Below are positions 39,001 through 53,000 of a DNA stretch of 64,000 nucleotides, piece by piece. Source of the stretch: Callaeas wilsoni. Lineage: Eukaryota > Chordata > Aves > Passeriformes > Callaeidae. The stretch spans positions 19,014-83,013 of the forward strand of contig VWPU01001321.1 in NCBI GenBank assembly GCA_013398955.1. The letters run 5' to 3'. Below the pieces are notes generated by a model. The model did no database searches and was not told the DNA's origin. It was given only the letters and a program-made list of their open reading frames with translations. Position numbers and translations under genes: made by a program. Position 1 is the first letter of the stretch. Every line of letters starts with the position of its first letter.

Positions 39001-42000
39001 CCTGCTGGAACATGGCACAGCTAAGCCACATCTCTGCCTCTGCCGGAGGTTGGTCTCCAGCCTCTCTTTATGTAGAACCTAAGGAAGTGTGGAAACCCCT
39101 GGGAAGAGCTGGAAGTGCTGTTGCTGTTTTCTGGCAGGCTTTCCTCTTCCAGAGGAGATTCCAGAGTATGCTGGAGGTAATCTTTCCTCCTCTTGTTCTC
39201 CTTGATTGCTTGGTGCCCATCCTTGAAAAATGATGGTGACTGGGCAGGTACAAATCTGTTGGGTATTTGCATCTCACATCACTGGTTCAGTGTTTATGGG
39301 GCACCTGTTTTACTCCTGAAGGGGAAAGTTCTGGGAAAGCCCCGTCCCTCAATATGCCACACTTCAGTGTCCCTTCAGAGGAGGGGTCCTGGCCTTGGGC
39401 TGATGAAGCTGTTAAGGGAAACAGACTATTCTTGTCCTTTTGGCCACCTGCAGAAACCATCACAATTGCAGAAGTCTGGTCAGCTGAGAAGTGTTTTGTG
39501 CAGCTGCTGTCCTGCCATCTTGGGTACCTCTAACCTTGTAGGTATTTTTTCTTGCTTTTTTTTTTTACTGTTTTAAGTTTCTTAAGCTCTTCTGGAAGCA
39601 CATTGGAGGAGCTGAAATTTGGTTGCTCATCTGCGTGGTCCTCCCGTGACCGTATTCCAAGGCTCTGCCCTCCAGAATGAAGTGAGGGCAGCAGTGCTTT
39701 TTTTGTCACATGGTGAATCCTGTGCCACCTCCTGTCCTTTGCCATGCTCCTTCCCTGGGCTGCGGTTTCAAGGCTCCTGGGAACCACATCAGAAACTATC
39801 CCAGCCCCATGACGCAAGGCACTTATGACCCATGCAAACTCACTTTTCTGGTTCAGATTCATTAAATATTTTTGTCTGGCTGGAAGGCTCTGTGCCACAT
39901 CAGGAGCTGCCTGTCTCCGTGTCCCACTGACTGCACGTTGGACAACGGACTGCCTGTTTTCCTACACGGAGACAACATAAACTCCATCAACCATGTCTAA
40001 CTGGGTAGAAATTAGCTATTCTGCTTATGCAAAACTGAGATGAAATGTATGCTGCTGAGTGGACTGGTGCACAGATGCTGTGCTCCTGATGGTGGACATT
40101 CAGCCCTGGCACTCGTACGCTCTCCCCGTGTCTTGGCACAGCCTGCTGGGGTGGGAGACTGGTTGTGATCGTGTCTCACAGCAGGCAGTGCTGCTCCATC
40201 CCTGGGTCTTCCCCGCTGCTGGGAGGGCAGGTGCAGATGCTGATGTGGCGCAGCTGAGATGTGAGAATTCTTTAAGCCCCTACAGCTTGCAGCATCTGAA
40301 ATCAATTGTTTCTTTCACTGTAAAATTGTTGCTAAGTAATTTCACTTTGCAGCCTTTCAAACAGGCACATCTGTCAGATGTTCATGTTGTCAGTGCTCTG
40401 TCATGTGGGATTTTCTACTTATTAAGAGCAGGGCTTTTACCAAACAAGCATCTCAATCACTGTCTCGGTTAAAAAAGTACATCTCAGGGACAGCTCACCT
40501 GAAGTCATCTTGGGGAATGCTTTAACTTAAGGATGGTGTACAACCCCCACCAGAATCTATGACTATAGAATGTGGACAGCTTTTGTCACTCTCCAGGCTC
40601 CGGCAGAGAGATGTGATCTGCTTCATTTTCATCCTTGCTTTTTCTTATATGGATAATTTAATGTCTATTCAAACGCTAGGAAAAAAATTATATAGGACAC
40701 TTTCTGTGTATACATAAAATCAGAGCCCCACAACTGCTGCTCTGCCCTTCCCTGTGCTCTCCAGCCCACAGATTTGGCACGGCACACCGTCCCATGGGAG
40801 CGTGAGGAGGAGAAGAGGGTGAGGGAATCTCTTAGTAATGCTATGGTCATCAGAAAGTCGGTCCCTGCAGCCAAACTTACACTCAGGAGCTCGTTGCCAG
40901 CCATGTGGGCAGGCTTAAAGCCTGGGTCATGTGGCGTGGATGCAAATTTAGTACTCTTGAAAACCGAGCTAAGCCTGAGGGCTCTACAGTAAGCCCATGG
41001 AGAGCAGCTGTTGTGGCAGCGCATAAGCGAGTGGGAAGGGAAAAACACTCTTTCCTTGTTTCAGAGAGAGAAGAATCTCTCTCGCCTGGGGCCCTGCTGT
41101 GCAAGGAGCTGCGGGGCTGCATGTCAGGATCAAGATGGGGACAACTGTCTTGGCTATAGACCTGAAAGGATGGAAAACCCAACACCTTTGTTTGCCAGGG
41201 TACCTCAGATGTGTGCCAGGCTTTCAGACCAGGAGGCAAAGGGACAGCCAGGGACTCCAGTGCCATCAAAGGAACAGCTCAGGACTGCTAGGATATGGGA
41301 AGAGTTAAGCAGTCTGGACATGAGGAATGAGCTGTGGTGTTCCTTCTGTGATTTAAAGAGGGAAAAATGTGCCCTCCCTCTCAGATGCTTCCTTCTGTCC
41401 AAAAAAGGCTAAATAGGCTCAGTGAAAAACCAGCAGAGGCATTCCTCATATTCTCTGGAGTAACTAGATGTAAAATCCTGGATTTAAAGGGGTAGCTTGC
41501 AGCAGATTAAATGCAACTCTGAAAGGAATTCGCCTTCTGCAGGAAAGCTGGCTGTGGTTTCCATAGGGCAGGATGTGCTGGGTGCTAGCGAGAGAAAGAT
41601 GAGTCTGTGTACGAGATGGATCTTAACAAACACAGATGATTCCTAAGTCACCACGGATTATTAAACACAGGTGGCCAGTTTGTCTTCTTTATTTTATTAG
41701 GGACAGCTTACATGCACAGTAATAACCCCAGGACTCAGCTGGGCTCAGCAGCCACCAAGCACCCTGGTTAATGGAATTAACCCTGATCCAAACCCTGCTC
41801 ATGTCCATGGGGGACTCTCTCCTGACTTTCAACCTGCTTTGGAGAATGACCAAAGTGAGTTTAACAAGCTCTTTCAATATATTCTGTCATGCTTCTGCAG
41901 CCAAACAGGCTGTGCTGTCCTCTCTGGGCCAGGACTGCAGGCACTTACTGCACTCTTTGCTGGAGGCTGTCGGCCACTTGCAAAACACGTATGAGGGCTG

Positions 42001-45000
42001 GTTTGCAAAATTGCCTCCATGCAAAAAAAACCCACCTCTGGCACCCAGCAATGAGTCACAGAGGCAATCTGGGGCCTCAAGGAGGGGCCAGGGGGTGAGA
42101 AAAATCTTTAAAAGTGAAAGGAAAATTAAGGTGAGTAGGAGGAAGGGAGGCTGAAGATGATTGCCAATGTCAGCGTGATGGGGAGGGAAGGATCTCTGGC
42201 AGACAGACACTGTGGTCCTTCCTTCCCATCTCTAGCCAGCAAGAGATGAGAGCAGCATGGGGCACATTTTCATGGTGGGTGGATCACTGCCTCACCCTCC
42301 CAGCTGGATCAGACCTGGAGAGAGGACCACCCTGCTCTGCTCAATGCCCAAAAGCAGGATTTCAAGGAGGATTTCCTTGTCCTAGGGGATGAGCAGGAAG
42401 GTCTCTGTAGGCCAAGGAGCCTCATCAGGCAGCACATACCAGCTGCTCTGAAAAACACTGAACTCTTGTCTCATCAGACTCCACGCCCCTGTGGGGGGCT
42501 CGTGGCTTCTTTTCAGATCTCAGTCCTGTTTGAGGTGGTTTCCTACTCCCCTGAGAGTGGTTAGCCAGAGCATCCCTAGTGAGCATGGTTGAGACTATGT
42601 GAAAAGTGAAGGTTAGGGGATAAAGTGTGGGAAGAAGGAAAACAATTGATATGGGGGGTGGAGGAGGGGATCTGGAAGAATGTTTTGGTCACTTTGGGTG
42701 GCAGTTTCTTATCTCCCTTAGGCAGAATTTCTGGGACTTTCTGCGACTTTCTGAGTGAATGAGATGCAGAAGTCCAAGTTTCTTCATCCTTGAAGTCAGG
42801 GCTCCCTTTGCTTGGACCTTTATATCTGGGAAAGAGCTTCAGGAAAGTATCCTGAAGAGAGATCATGGAGGCAGGGGGGTGGAGCAGTGTCACTCCTTAG
42901 CTGATAGCTCCCTTTATAGGGTAAGGATTAAGCTCTTCACCTCAATGCCTTCTGCAATTGCCAAGCCTGGGCAGTTCCGTCTCCTGCAGTGCCTCGACAG
43001 AAATTTTGCAGTTTCTGCAAATCAAACCTATGCCTGTTGATGGCTCTTACCCTGCAAAACTCAGTCACGTGCGGGAAGCCAAGCTGCAGGTCCTTCCCCA
43101 CGGCCTGCTGGCAAAGTACAGCTTCTAGGGGGGTGTGACAGGGCAGGGTCTTCTTGCTGAAGGGTCCTACTGGACCCTCCTCCCAAGGGTCACAGTCCCG
43201 TGGTCCCTTTGCAGGTGCCTTGGGAGCAGCCTGCAGCCCCCGATGCGGGGGTGCTCTCTGTCCTGGCTGCTGCACACTCACTAATTGGTCCTGACACCCC
43301 GACGAGGGCTTTGTGCAGGGCTGTCAGGAGCAGTTACTGATGCTTGGCAGTGCTTCCATGTGGGTGCTGGATGAAGGCTGCAGGTCAGGCCCCTACAAGG
43401 GGCTCAGCCAAGCCAGGACTTTCTGCACATCAGTGCCTGGAGGTTCCCTGAGCAGGTTCCCATCTGATTTCTCTGTTTATTGTGTGCCTGGAATGGAATA
43501 CATATTCAAGCTCTTTTCTAAGGAAAGGTGTTAAAAGTTACTGCCATGAGCAGCAGGGTTGGCTTCACTTTTTATGACTGGGGAAAGAATTGCCACCAAA
43601 ATCAAGTACCTTTTAATGTAAACTTGATGGCTAAGTGCTCACTTGCAGGAAGCTGGAACCAACGGAGAAACCACCCTCTGTCCCTCTCTCTCTCTTCCCT
43701 ACCAAGTGTCTGGCTCTAAGCTGCGCAGACCACCCCACAAAATCTCACACATCTCCTGTTGGGTGAAGCATCGCTCAGAGGTGGCAATACCCACACGGAT
43801 TTTCTGTGGAGCACAGCCAGCTCCAACAAGGTTATGAAGTTAAACAGGAGTGTGTTTAAAGGGAGGGAGAGGATATGGTTTGCCTGGGCTTTTCCTTGAA
43901 AGGAAATGCCCTTTGAGAGGAGGCCTGGGAGGGGTGGATGCCAGGGCTCGGGGAGCAGGATGCAGTGACTTCCAGAAGCTGCAGTGGGGGAAGGACTGCA
44001 GTGAGGTTAATTTGGACCTCTGGCAAATTGAGGGTGGCAAGAAGAGATTCAGCTGCTTGTTCTGCTCTTGACTCTCTGCAACACTTTGCAGTGCTGTTGA
44101 TGGAGCTTGTCGAATGGCAAATCCTGCTTTGGTCCACCTGAAATGATCCAGCTTGGATTCGTCAGATGTGTTTCAGAGGAGACAATTCCTGGCTGGCTGC
44201 GATGGAGGGGCTAAGGGATCTTCAGGCAGACTCGTTGGTATGGCTGCAGCTTGAGATTCCCAGCCAGGGCCAGGATCCCCAGGGCTCTGAGCCGAGAGTG
44301 GAGCTGAGGGCTGGGAAGGGGCGGCTGAGCCAAGAGCTGCTGGGAGTACTGGATGGTCCAGCGGCTTCAAAGCCATCCCTCCTCCCTGTGCCTCAGTGCT
44401 CCAGTGCATTGTGGGCTGCGTGGGCAGAGCATCCTCCTGGGAGGAGGGAATTGCTGACCATTGGGAAGCAAAGGGAAGCCTAGAAGCAAAGGGAAGCAAA
44501 ATAGCTTTGTTGGTGAGTCCTATTCCAGCCCACGTCCCTGCAAAATCAGTTAAAAATCAGTTAATTCAGTTAAGAATACAAGAAGGGGGGTGTGTGTGAA
44601 GGCTGATCCACCTCTTGTGGCCAGGGAGGTCAACATTAAAATCTGTGATCCCTGTAAGAAGAATGGGACCTGTGCCTGAGTCCAGATGGGATCATGGCAT
44701 GATTAGCCAGTGTCAGACAAACCCCCACTTCTTTGTCAGAGAGCACCCATAATATCTATAGGGACAGAAGTGGTGTGGACCTCGATGCAGTGCAGGGCAG
44801 AGTGTGGGAAGCCTTTGTCAGCTCATGCGGCACTGATGCCAATTTATAAATTGTCCTTGGTGCTTGCCTTGCCTTTAGATTTTCAGAAGGACATCGGGGT
44901 GATGCTGGCAGAGGCTCTCCTATCTTAAATAACTTGGAAGAGAAAGAGAGAAGGAAGACAAAACATAAATGGAGAGGATGAATCTCCTGCCTGGCATCGA

Positions 45001-47000
45001 GTTTCTCTTTTTGCTGGGCTGAAGTTACTTTCTCTCAGCTTGCAGACTTCTAAGCTGCTTGGCTTGTCTCCCCCCTCACCTCCTGTTTTCAATTCTTTGA
45101 TCTGAAAAGGCAATTACTCACTGAAACCAGGCAGTTGGGACTTTCTTAGAAGTGTGACTCAGCCTTTGCACCACTGAGTGCCCAAGGCTCCCAGCTGCTG
45201 AGCTTGCACAGCTGGGCACAGGTGAGGTGCTCCAGGAGTTTATTTTTTTTCTCTCCAGCTCTCTTATTTCTCTCAATTTAAATTGGCTGTTGCTGTTTCC
45301 AGCTGTTTCTAACGGACCTTTAAGGGAGTGTGTACCTGGATTGCAGGCATGGGAGGGTAAAGGAGTCAGGAGCGCATTTCTCCAACCCACCTCATATTCC
45401 TGGCCCTGAGCAAGACCCTTTCCCAGCTCTATGCTGCCTTTTATTTATTTTTTATATTTCTATGACTTAACAGACAGCAGATTGAAATCACAGTGTGTAT
45501 CCCTAGCTCTGCTTCCTGTCTGCTCATGATAGGCATCACATCTCTACAGAGGTTTCCATCTGCCCTTAGGAAACCAGACTTTACTTTTTGAGTGGGCTAA
45601 AGAAGCAGCACCTTGATTCCTTGGGCACCGGTAAAATCCCTGACCTGTGAGCTTTCCTGCCAGCTCAGAGTGTCATAAAAATGACACAGTCATGAAAGTG
45701 CTTTTAAAACTTGAAAGAGTGCTGAGATTCACTTTTAAACAACTTTTTTCGCTGCAAGCACAAAACTGTATGTCTCTTGTACTTGTGCTGCTTTAGACAA
45801 CAGCAGAGATTTTTTTGCAATCCCAGCTCTGGTCTTTGAGGAAGAAGCCCACACCACAAGAGCCATGAATCTTGCAAACTGGAAAATATCTCCAACTTTC
45901 CCTCTCTTGCCTTGTAAAAGGACACCGGTAGAAACCATCACTTCTTTCCCTGTGTCAAAAACAGCATTGAGAGTGATGTGTGGTGGAAAACACAAACCCA
46001 AGGAAGATTTCACATGGTCTCTTCACCACGGATGACGCCCCTCCCATGTGGCTGCCCCTTTCCCTGGGTCTTTTCCATAATATTTCCTATTTGCATCTCT
46101 GGAAAGAAGCAGTATTTTGAGGCACAGGTTTAGCCTGTTGCAGCAGTGAGCGGGGCAGGTTTGCTGCTCTCGGCCACCAGCCCTGGCCCTCTCTCCAGCG
46201 CCAGGCTGGCAGCACCATGGCAGGGCAATGACTCAGTGCCTGGCAGAGGCAGGGAGGGGAGGCAGCAGCCCCCAACCTGCAGCTGAACAGGCTCAGCTTT
46301 GTGCTGGACATCTTAAAAGGAGCTTTATGACTCCTCTCAGCACAGCATGAGCCCCAGCTCCTGCACAGGCGCTTCTTTGTGGGTGGTGACGTGGTCCCGG
46401 CGTGGAGGCGAAGCCAAGCAGGAGGTGGGGAGCAGCACTGCTGGCGGGGTCCCTCGAAAGGGCAGGGACTGGGAGAGGTAAGAGCCAGGACATGGAAGCA
46501 GGACCCCGGGATGCTTAATCTGATTGCTCCAGAGGGGAGGTAGGTGCCCTAAGGGTGTGCCAGGGATCTGACTCAGCTCTGAGTTGATGGTGGTCCCTGG
46601 ATGTCACTTAGAGTCACCGAAAGTAGAGTTGGCTGCTGAAGACTGCAACTCTTGCAAGCTGGTGTCAGAGATCCCAGCAAAGATGGGGGAGCACTTAGGG
46701 AGGCACACCTTGTGTATTGCAACTCCGTGTAAATATGCAAAATCTCGGCTGTGTGAGGTTTTGATTCACGCTTCCTCCGCTTGGTTTCATGTTAAAAAAA
46801 CCCACCAAACCCTCTGCAGCTGCCTCCTCTCTCGGTTGCAGGGACAACTGTACAAGCAATTGCTCTTAGAATTTGTCTCTCAAAATACCAGTTTTCATTT
46901 TGCTTGAGCTAAATGGTTTCTCACTCTTTTCTCACACATTTACATCAGTGGGTGATGAGAGCAGGGCGTGTTCTCGGCTCTCTGCTGCTGCCTCTGCCCG
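36001..47000. other. Gene-free interval, part 2
   Basis: No supported gene. The 36175-36510 stretch is AT-rich with forkhead-like motifs. The 42893-42576 minus frame (105 codons, lysine- and proline-rich) has no homologue I recognise and no flanking exon I can join to it. Short direct repeats (GAAGCAAAGGGAAGC near 44465-44498; CAGTTA near 44548-44572) are local. Confidence 0.5.
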
Positions 47001-50000
47001 GGTGACAGGGTGCACATGTTCATGCAAGGCGTGTTGCTGGGAAACCCAGTGGCCAGAGTCCCCCTTGCTGCCTTCCCCTGGCCCTGAGCACGTTAATCTC
47101 TGCCTCAGCCTCAGCAGACAGACATCTGCTGCTGTTTTTCTGGATGGTGCCGTGCCAGGGTGATAAAACACAGAGACAGCTTCTACAGCTAAGCTGCCTC
47201 TTAAGACCACCTAAGATCTAAGCCCACCACTAGAGTGGGGCTACAGAGGCAAAGGCTGAGACCCACCTTGCAGCCTGCATTGCACAGTGCCAGGGGTCTC
47301 CAGGAGGGGATTTACTCCACATTTCTGCTGGTGGACTCCTCTCCTTCCCTAAGGGCTACGCTGCACCGTGTCAGAGTGATTCCTGCCTGTTGGTGGGGTT
47401 TATTGCACAGTAGGGGTGGGGAATGTCCCTTCTGCAGCTGTTGTCTAATTTTGCTTGAATTCCACTAAGCTACACAAGAACCCCCAGTCAAGGAGCTAAA
47501 ACAGAAGAATGTTAAAACACTGTTTGCAGCCAGGCCACTGCCCTTGATGCACGACTCCAATTTTAGTGCTCCATCACTTCTGTGGCGTCACCTCAGTAAC
47601 TGCAGGGCATTCCCATGGCACAAATCCTGGAGTGATGCAAGATGAACTCGGCCTAAATGTGTAGAAACAGCTGAGACTGAATAATTTGTCTTCTAGGTAT
47701 GTCAGTGACCCTGAAGCCGGAGCTGCCAAGTGCTCTGAAAAGGCTTGTGTGACAATAGCAATGCTTACAGCAGCCGTGCTGAGGTGTGCTGGTGCCCAGG
47801 TGGGTGTGGGAAGTACTGGTGATCTGCAGGCTGGAACACTCCTGCGCACAAACCCAGCCCTTGAGCAGGGTTTCCTTGTGCCCTGCAGCTGGGTGCATCA
47901 AGCCTTGGCTGGACCACACAGTACAGGCAGGTTGTTACATAGGGGGAAACCTGGGAATTCCTTCTGCTTAAGGTTAGTTAATCTCGATGTTTTTGGACTG
48001 GACAGGGTCCATAAGTGAAAGGTTTGCCCCAAACCCATATGGTAAGCACCAGCCCCAGAGTGCTTGAGGCTGGCAGGTTGGGTTCACACCCATTTGTCGG
48101 CCTGGAAATCCTGGTGCTGGGCTGCCCATTGGCATTTTTGAGAAGCTTTCAAGAAAAATAGTTACTGTACACAGGCTTCTGCCCAGAGACCCATGCAGCT
48201 GTATGGCTTGGAGGAGCTGGATCACCTGAAACTGCTGCAGGAGAGCAGGATGCTTTTTAAAATGGCCCCTCCATCACAGATTACAAGCTAATACCAAAAG
48301 TCAAAAAAGATACAAGAGAATACGCCTCTTCAGAATGGGAAATAGCTCCTTGCAGGCATATGGGGATGCTAAAGCCAGGCAACAAGTGAAGTAACACAAC
48401 TACTAGCTACTTTTTTATTTCTTGAAAGTCGCGAGGTGTATTTTTAGCACCAGAATTTTAGGCGGTTTAGGTCTGAAACCACCTCAAAGGCTGAAAGTCA
48501 AGCGTGCTGTACCGAGCCCCATGGCTGTGCTTGGGCAGCCAGGCATTAAAAGAGAAAAAGCCACGTAGCTGGAGAATTCAAACACAATCAGTTGCAAACC
48601 TGGCTTGCTGGGAAGACGAGGCAGGGCCAGGGCAAAAAATGGTCCAAAGGGCATTTTTTTGCTCCTGCACCTCCATGCTGAGGAGGGTTTGTGGGATTTA
48701 GTGAGCATAAATGGCCAGCTCCTGCAGCAATGTGTATTACAGCTCACCAGGGTGCTGAGGCTTGTTGCTGTCTGAGGTACAGATATCGGTTAAACTAATC
48801 CTGTAAAAATGCTGTAACATCCTCTTAATTCCTTTTAAACTGGACTTTCCTCAGGAGAGCTGCAGCAGAACCCTGAGATTGTGCTGTGGTTGGATGAGCT
48901 GTGCTGAGGTTCTGGGTGGGGAGCTGGAGGAAGCTGGTGGGTCTCATTCTCTCCACACTGTGATGGGGCAGTAAATTTGGCTGGAGGGCTTGTGGGATGG
49001 TCAGGCTTATTTTTCTGTATGAAAATTTACAAGCAACAGGGAGCAAAGCAACCCTAAAGCTTCCCTCTCCTAGCTTTCCACAAAACTCCCAGCAGAGCAA
49101 GCAGTCGCTTGAGGCACGTCCACACTTGGGTTCACCCAAGTTTTCAGAGTCAGGAAACAAGATATAAACTCCATCCTACCAAGTCTCTTCTTTCAGGAAA
49201 ATGCTTTCTTCTTCTTCATGTCATGAAGGAGGTTTCCCTCATGTGAGAACGCTGTGACATGCAATTCGTAGGCCTCCCACAACAAAATTTAGAGGGGAGG
49301 AAAACTTCCCCCATTTTGCAGGTCCTGAGGGAGCAAAAGGCGTACACCCAAAGTGATGATAATCCTGCATCAGGATCCAAGGCTGCTGGTTGTCCTTGGA
49401 GTCGGGCTGAAAAAAATCCCACAAGAACTGGAAGCAGACAAGGGAGGGAAGAGGCAAAGCAAAGATGGAGAGAGACAGAAAGCTGAGGTTACAGGTTACT
49501 GAGCATGTCAAAATCATGTTTCCTGGCACCTTGTACAAACCTCCACGACTTTACAGGGACAAAATCCCTGTGTTTTAGCAACAGTAGTTCAAGTACAACC
49601 CTGAGACTGCTCTGGACCCTCATGCATCTGTGAGCAGTCTCATGCATCCTGAGGGCAAAGTCACGCGTGCACCAGCATCGCAGATTCATCAAAGCAGGGC
49701 TGATGCGTTTTTCCCCTCAATGCCCTTCAGGTACTTTTAGGAGCTGGGCTGTCACTGGTCAGGCTCAGGAGGAGGACTGGAAAGAAAGTGGCCCTGTGGG
49801 TTTCTGGTGGCCAGAGTGGGTGAAACGGGTCAGATGATCCCAGGAGAAGGTGAGCTGAGAAGGGAAAGGTCTCCTAGAGAAGTCCAGGAGGAACGTGGCT
49901 CCTCCACTTACAGAGAAGAGAGATAATAGCAGTATTTGTGGACACTTTGTCTCCTGCTAATTCATATTGCTGATTCCTGTTCACTGAGTCCAGACAGGCC

Positions 50001-53000
50001 TTCTGGGGGGAAGTCTAAACATTAACAAAGCAAGCGGTGTGCACACAGCAGGGCAGCTCAAATACAGCGTGGGCGGTTTGCTGGAGGGCATTCACACTCA
50101 GCCATGGCACAGGGGGGTCCTTCCTGATGCTGGATGTGCGCTGGTCAAGGCTGCATTTTATCAACTCATCAAATATTTGTTTACATCTGTGACCTTCAGA
50201 ATTTCCCATCATGAGCCTGATTTTGGCTGCAGGTTTACTGGCAGCCACTTGGGCTTCCAGTACGGGCCAGGAGCAGGGTAGGGTGGAAGAGCTCCTTGCC
50301 CACCCCTCCCTGGGGGCAAGGCTTTTGCCAGCACTCTTTTCTTTCAGAAGATTTTTTTTTTGAGGAAAGGTGGTGCCAGGGAAACCTCTGTGTGATCCAG
50401 GCTTGGTCATCCCTGTTGCCAGCTGCAGAAATGACTGTCACTCTGAACACCAGTGGGGAGCAGTGGTTTATCCCTGCTGGGGACACCCTCTTTCTCCAAG
50501 CAAGCAGAGACTGGACTCTTCTTACCAAAGCACTGTGGTGGCCAAAGTCATCTTTGCCATTTCAATGCAAGAAAAGCACAAATGTCTTGATGCTTTATGT
50601 GAACACCTCTGTTCCCTTCAGACATCTTGCTTGCCCCTCAGGGAGAATTTGGGGTGAGTGAGGTGGAGCTGTTACAGTGAAGGTCCCTTTTCCTGAAAGG
50701 TGGCTGCCCTTCAGACAGATTTCAGTGCTTTTAGAAGGGGAGTTTGAGTCTTCCACACCTCAAGGATGTGGCCCCACTCTGCACAGGTTGTGCTGAGGTA
50801 CAGGACAGGCCTTTCTCAGCAGTGGCTTCTCATGGAGGCTGATTCTCAGTGGGAGTGTGTCTGTTTCTTTTTGAGGTTATCAAGTGTAACATGCAATTCT
50901 TATTAATTATGACAATATTCCCAGCTGCTTATGGCTATTTGGGCAGCACCATTTCTGTGCTTTTCACTGGCTAAATGCTGCATTGCTGACCAGCCTATTT
51001 CCTGATAACATTATTTTCTATGTTTCTGAAGAAGCTTCCCCTTGTCCTAGACCTCTCTTCTTCCTAGCTCAGGACTCCCTTCCCCAGCCTGACGTGCTCT
51101 TGTTCCTGGGCAGGGTGCCACAGCTCTTCTGCAGGGTGGCCTCGCTGATTTGGTAACCTGCTTGCTCACAGCCTCATCTGAACTTGGTCCTGGCTTTCCT
51201 GGCCACTCTGGGCGTGCATGTTCATTTGAGGCAGAGAAAGGGAATGAGCTCAGCAGCTGCTCACTAGCAGTGATGCAGTTCTTGTGTCAGCTCCTGTTTC
51301 CTCTTTCCAGAAAGGCGAATTGCTATCACTGAGCTGTCAGTGATATGGACAGAGGCCAGGATTTGGGCTGACTGTGTGATTATGTGAAGGCTCTTGCTTT
51401 ATGTGCCAGTTGGGAATTACCAGCAACAGTGCTACACATCTCTGATGGTCAAGGCTTTTGGCAGTGCTGACAAGAATTCAGTTGGTTTTATGCTCTGCTG
51501 TTGAGGTGCTGCTTTCATACAAATACCCTTCCCAACCCCAGAGGGTGCATCTTTTCCCCAGGATTTATTTTTAATATAGGAACTTGTTGGAGAAAGGGGC
51601 AGCAATGCTCTGCAGTGTTGTCTGGTGTATCTGCATGAACACCTGGGCTCAGGCTGGACATGGATGAGGAGAACCTGCAACAGGACCTCTGGATGTGTTT
51701 GGTTTCAGACAACGGCTTAAAAAATGTAATTTAACACAGCAATGTGAAGTCCACAGATAACTAATTCTCTGTATTTGAAAATCCAGTTTATTTTTCTTCT
51801 CCTACTCCCCATCTTGAGCTCTGTGCTGCAGCTTGACCACACTTATTCCCTCCCTTTTGTATACTCTGGGTGACCACTGACTTTTTTTTTAAAACTCTGA
51901 ACAGTACCTGCTTGATGGACTGTAAGCTCAGCCTTCCAGAATACTTCTGCACCCACCAAAAGTCTCTTTCCATGCCCTGGAAACAGAAATAAAATGGAGC
52001 ACCAGGGAGCAGCCAAAATGGGTCTTTTATTGCCAGCTCCTCTTGGCTAGTTGGTGAGGAGGAAAGGATGTTTCCCTCAGACCTTTTTTACATCCCTGTC
52101 TTGATTTTTCCAGTAGGAAATTGTGAGCACATGAATTCAGCAAAGCCCCAGGGAACAGGAATCTCCATAGGGACATATTAAGGACAATAATAATCCAATA
52201 ATATTAACAACAATAAGAACAGACACCACATAATTTAACCCACAAGACTTCTGTAAAGGAATTACTCTTAGGTGTTGAGCTGCCCAAGAATGGGGGAAAA
52301 GCATTGTTTTGTGTAGAGAAAAAAACCTCCTGATGTTTCAAAATCCTATGGGAAAGAGGAAATAACTGTAAGAAAACAGAGCAGACGAGGCCTTCCTCAG
52401 TGATGTGGTGGAAGAGCAGAAGCACATCAGCTTACAGGGAGGCAGAGATGTAGCTGCAGGTGGTCCGGCCCATTGATTTCTAGCATCTACTGGTGTGGCT
52501 CCCTGAGATGCTTCAAGGAGCTGGAAACCTTTGTGTTCAGGCAGGAATGTGCTCAAAATCAAGAGTGAGCCCAGGACTTCACCAAGGCAGCATCAAAGCT
52601 GAACATCTGTAAATGTGAGCTGCCTCTGGGGGTGGTTACAATAGAAAATAGGAGCCTGGAAAGCTGAAGGAGATGCCATGCTCAGCTCTTCTGGCAAGGA
52701 ATTGTAGTAATCTCCTTCAGGGATTGGGGCCTTTGGTCTTGGCCTTCAGAGGTGTTCTGGCAGGCACATGGTCTGAGCCACTGCTGAGGTGGGAGACAAA
52801 CAGCAGCCTTACTGATATCCATGTGTGTTGATGGAGAGCTGTCTTTGACCAGGGAATACTGAAACAAGGCAGACCCAGCCAGAGCAAGTAAGATCTGATC
52901 CGCTGCCTCTGACATAGTGAGGAGTGAACTGAGGTGCAGGAAAAACAGTAGGAAGGAGGCCCGTGAGTTTGCAGCAGGGCTTGTCCCCTCAGAGGAGCTG

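Noticed and set aside
42576..42893. Minus-strand 105-codon frame with a protein-like segment (LFPRYKGPSKGSPDF)
   Set aside because: No family resemblance and no neighbouring exon in phase; not enough to call a gene.
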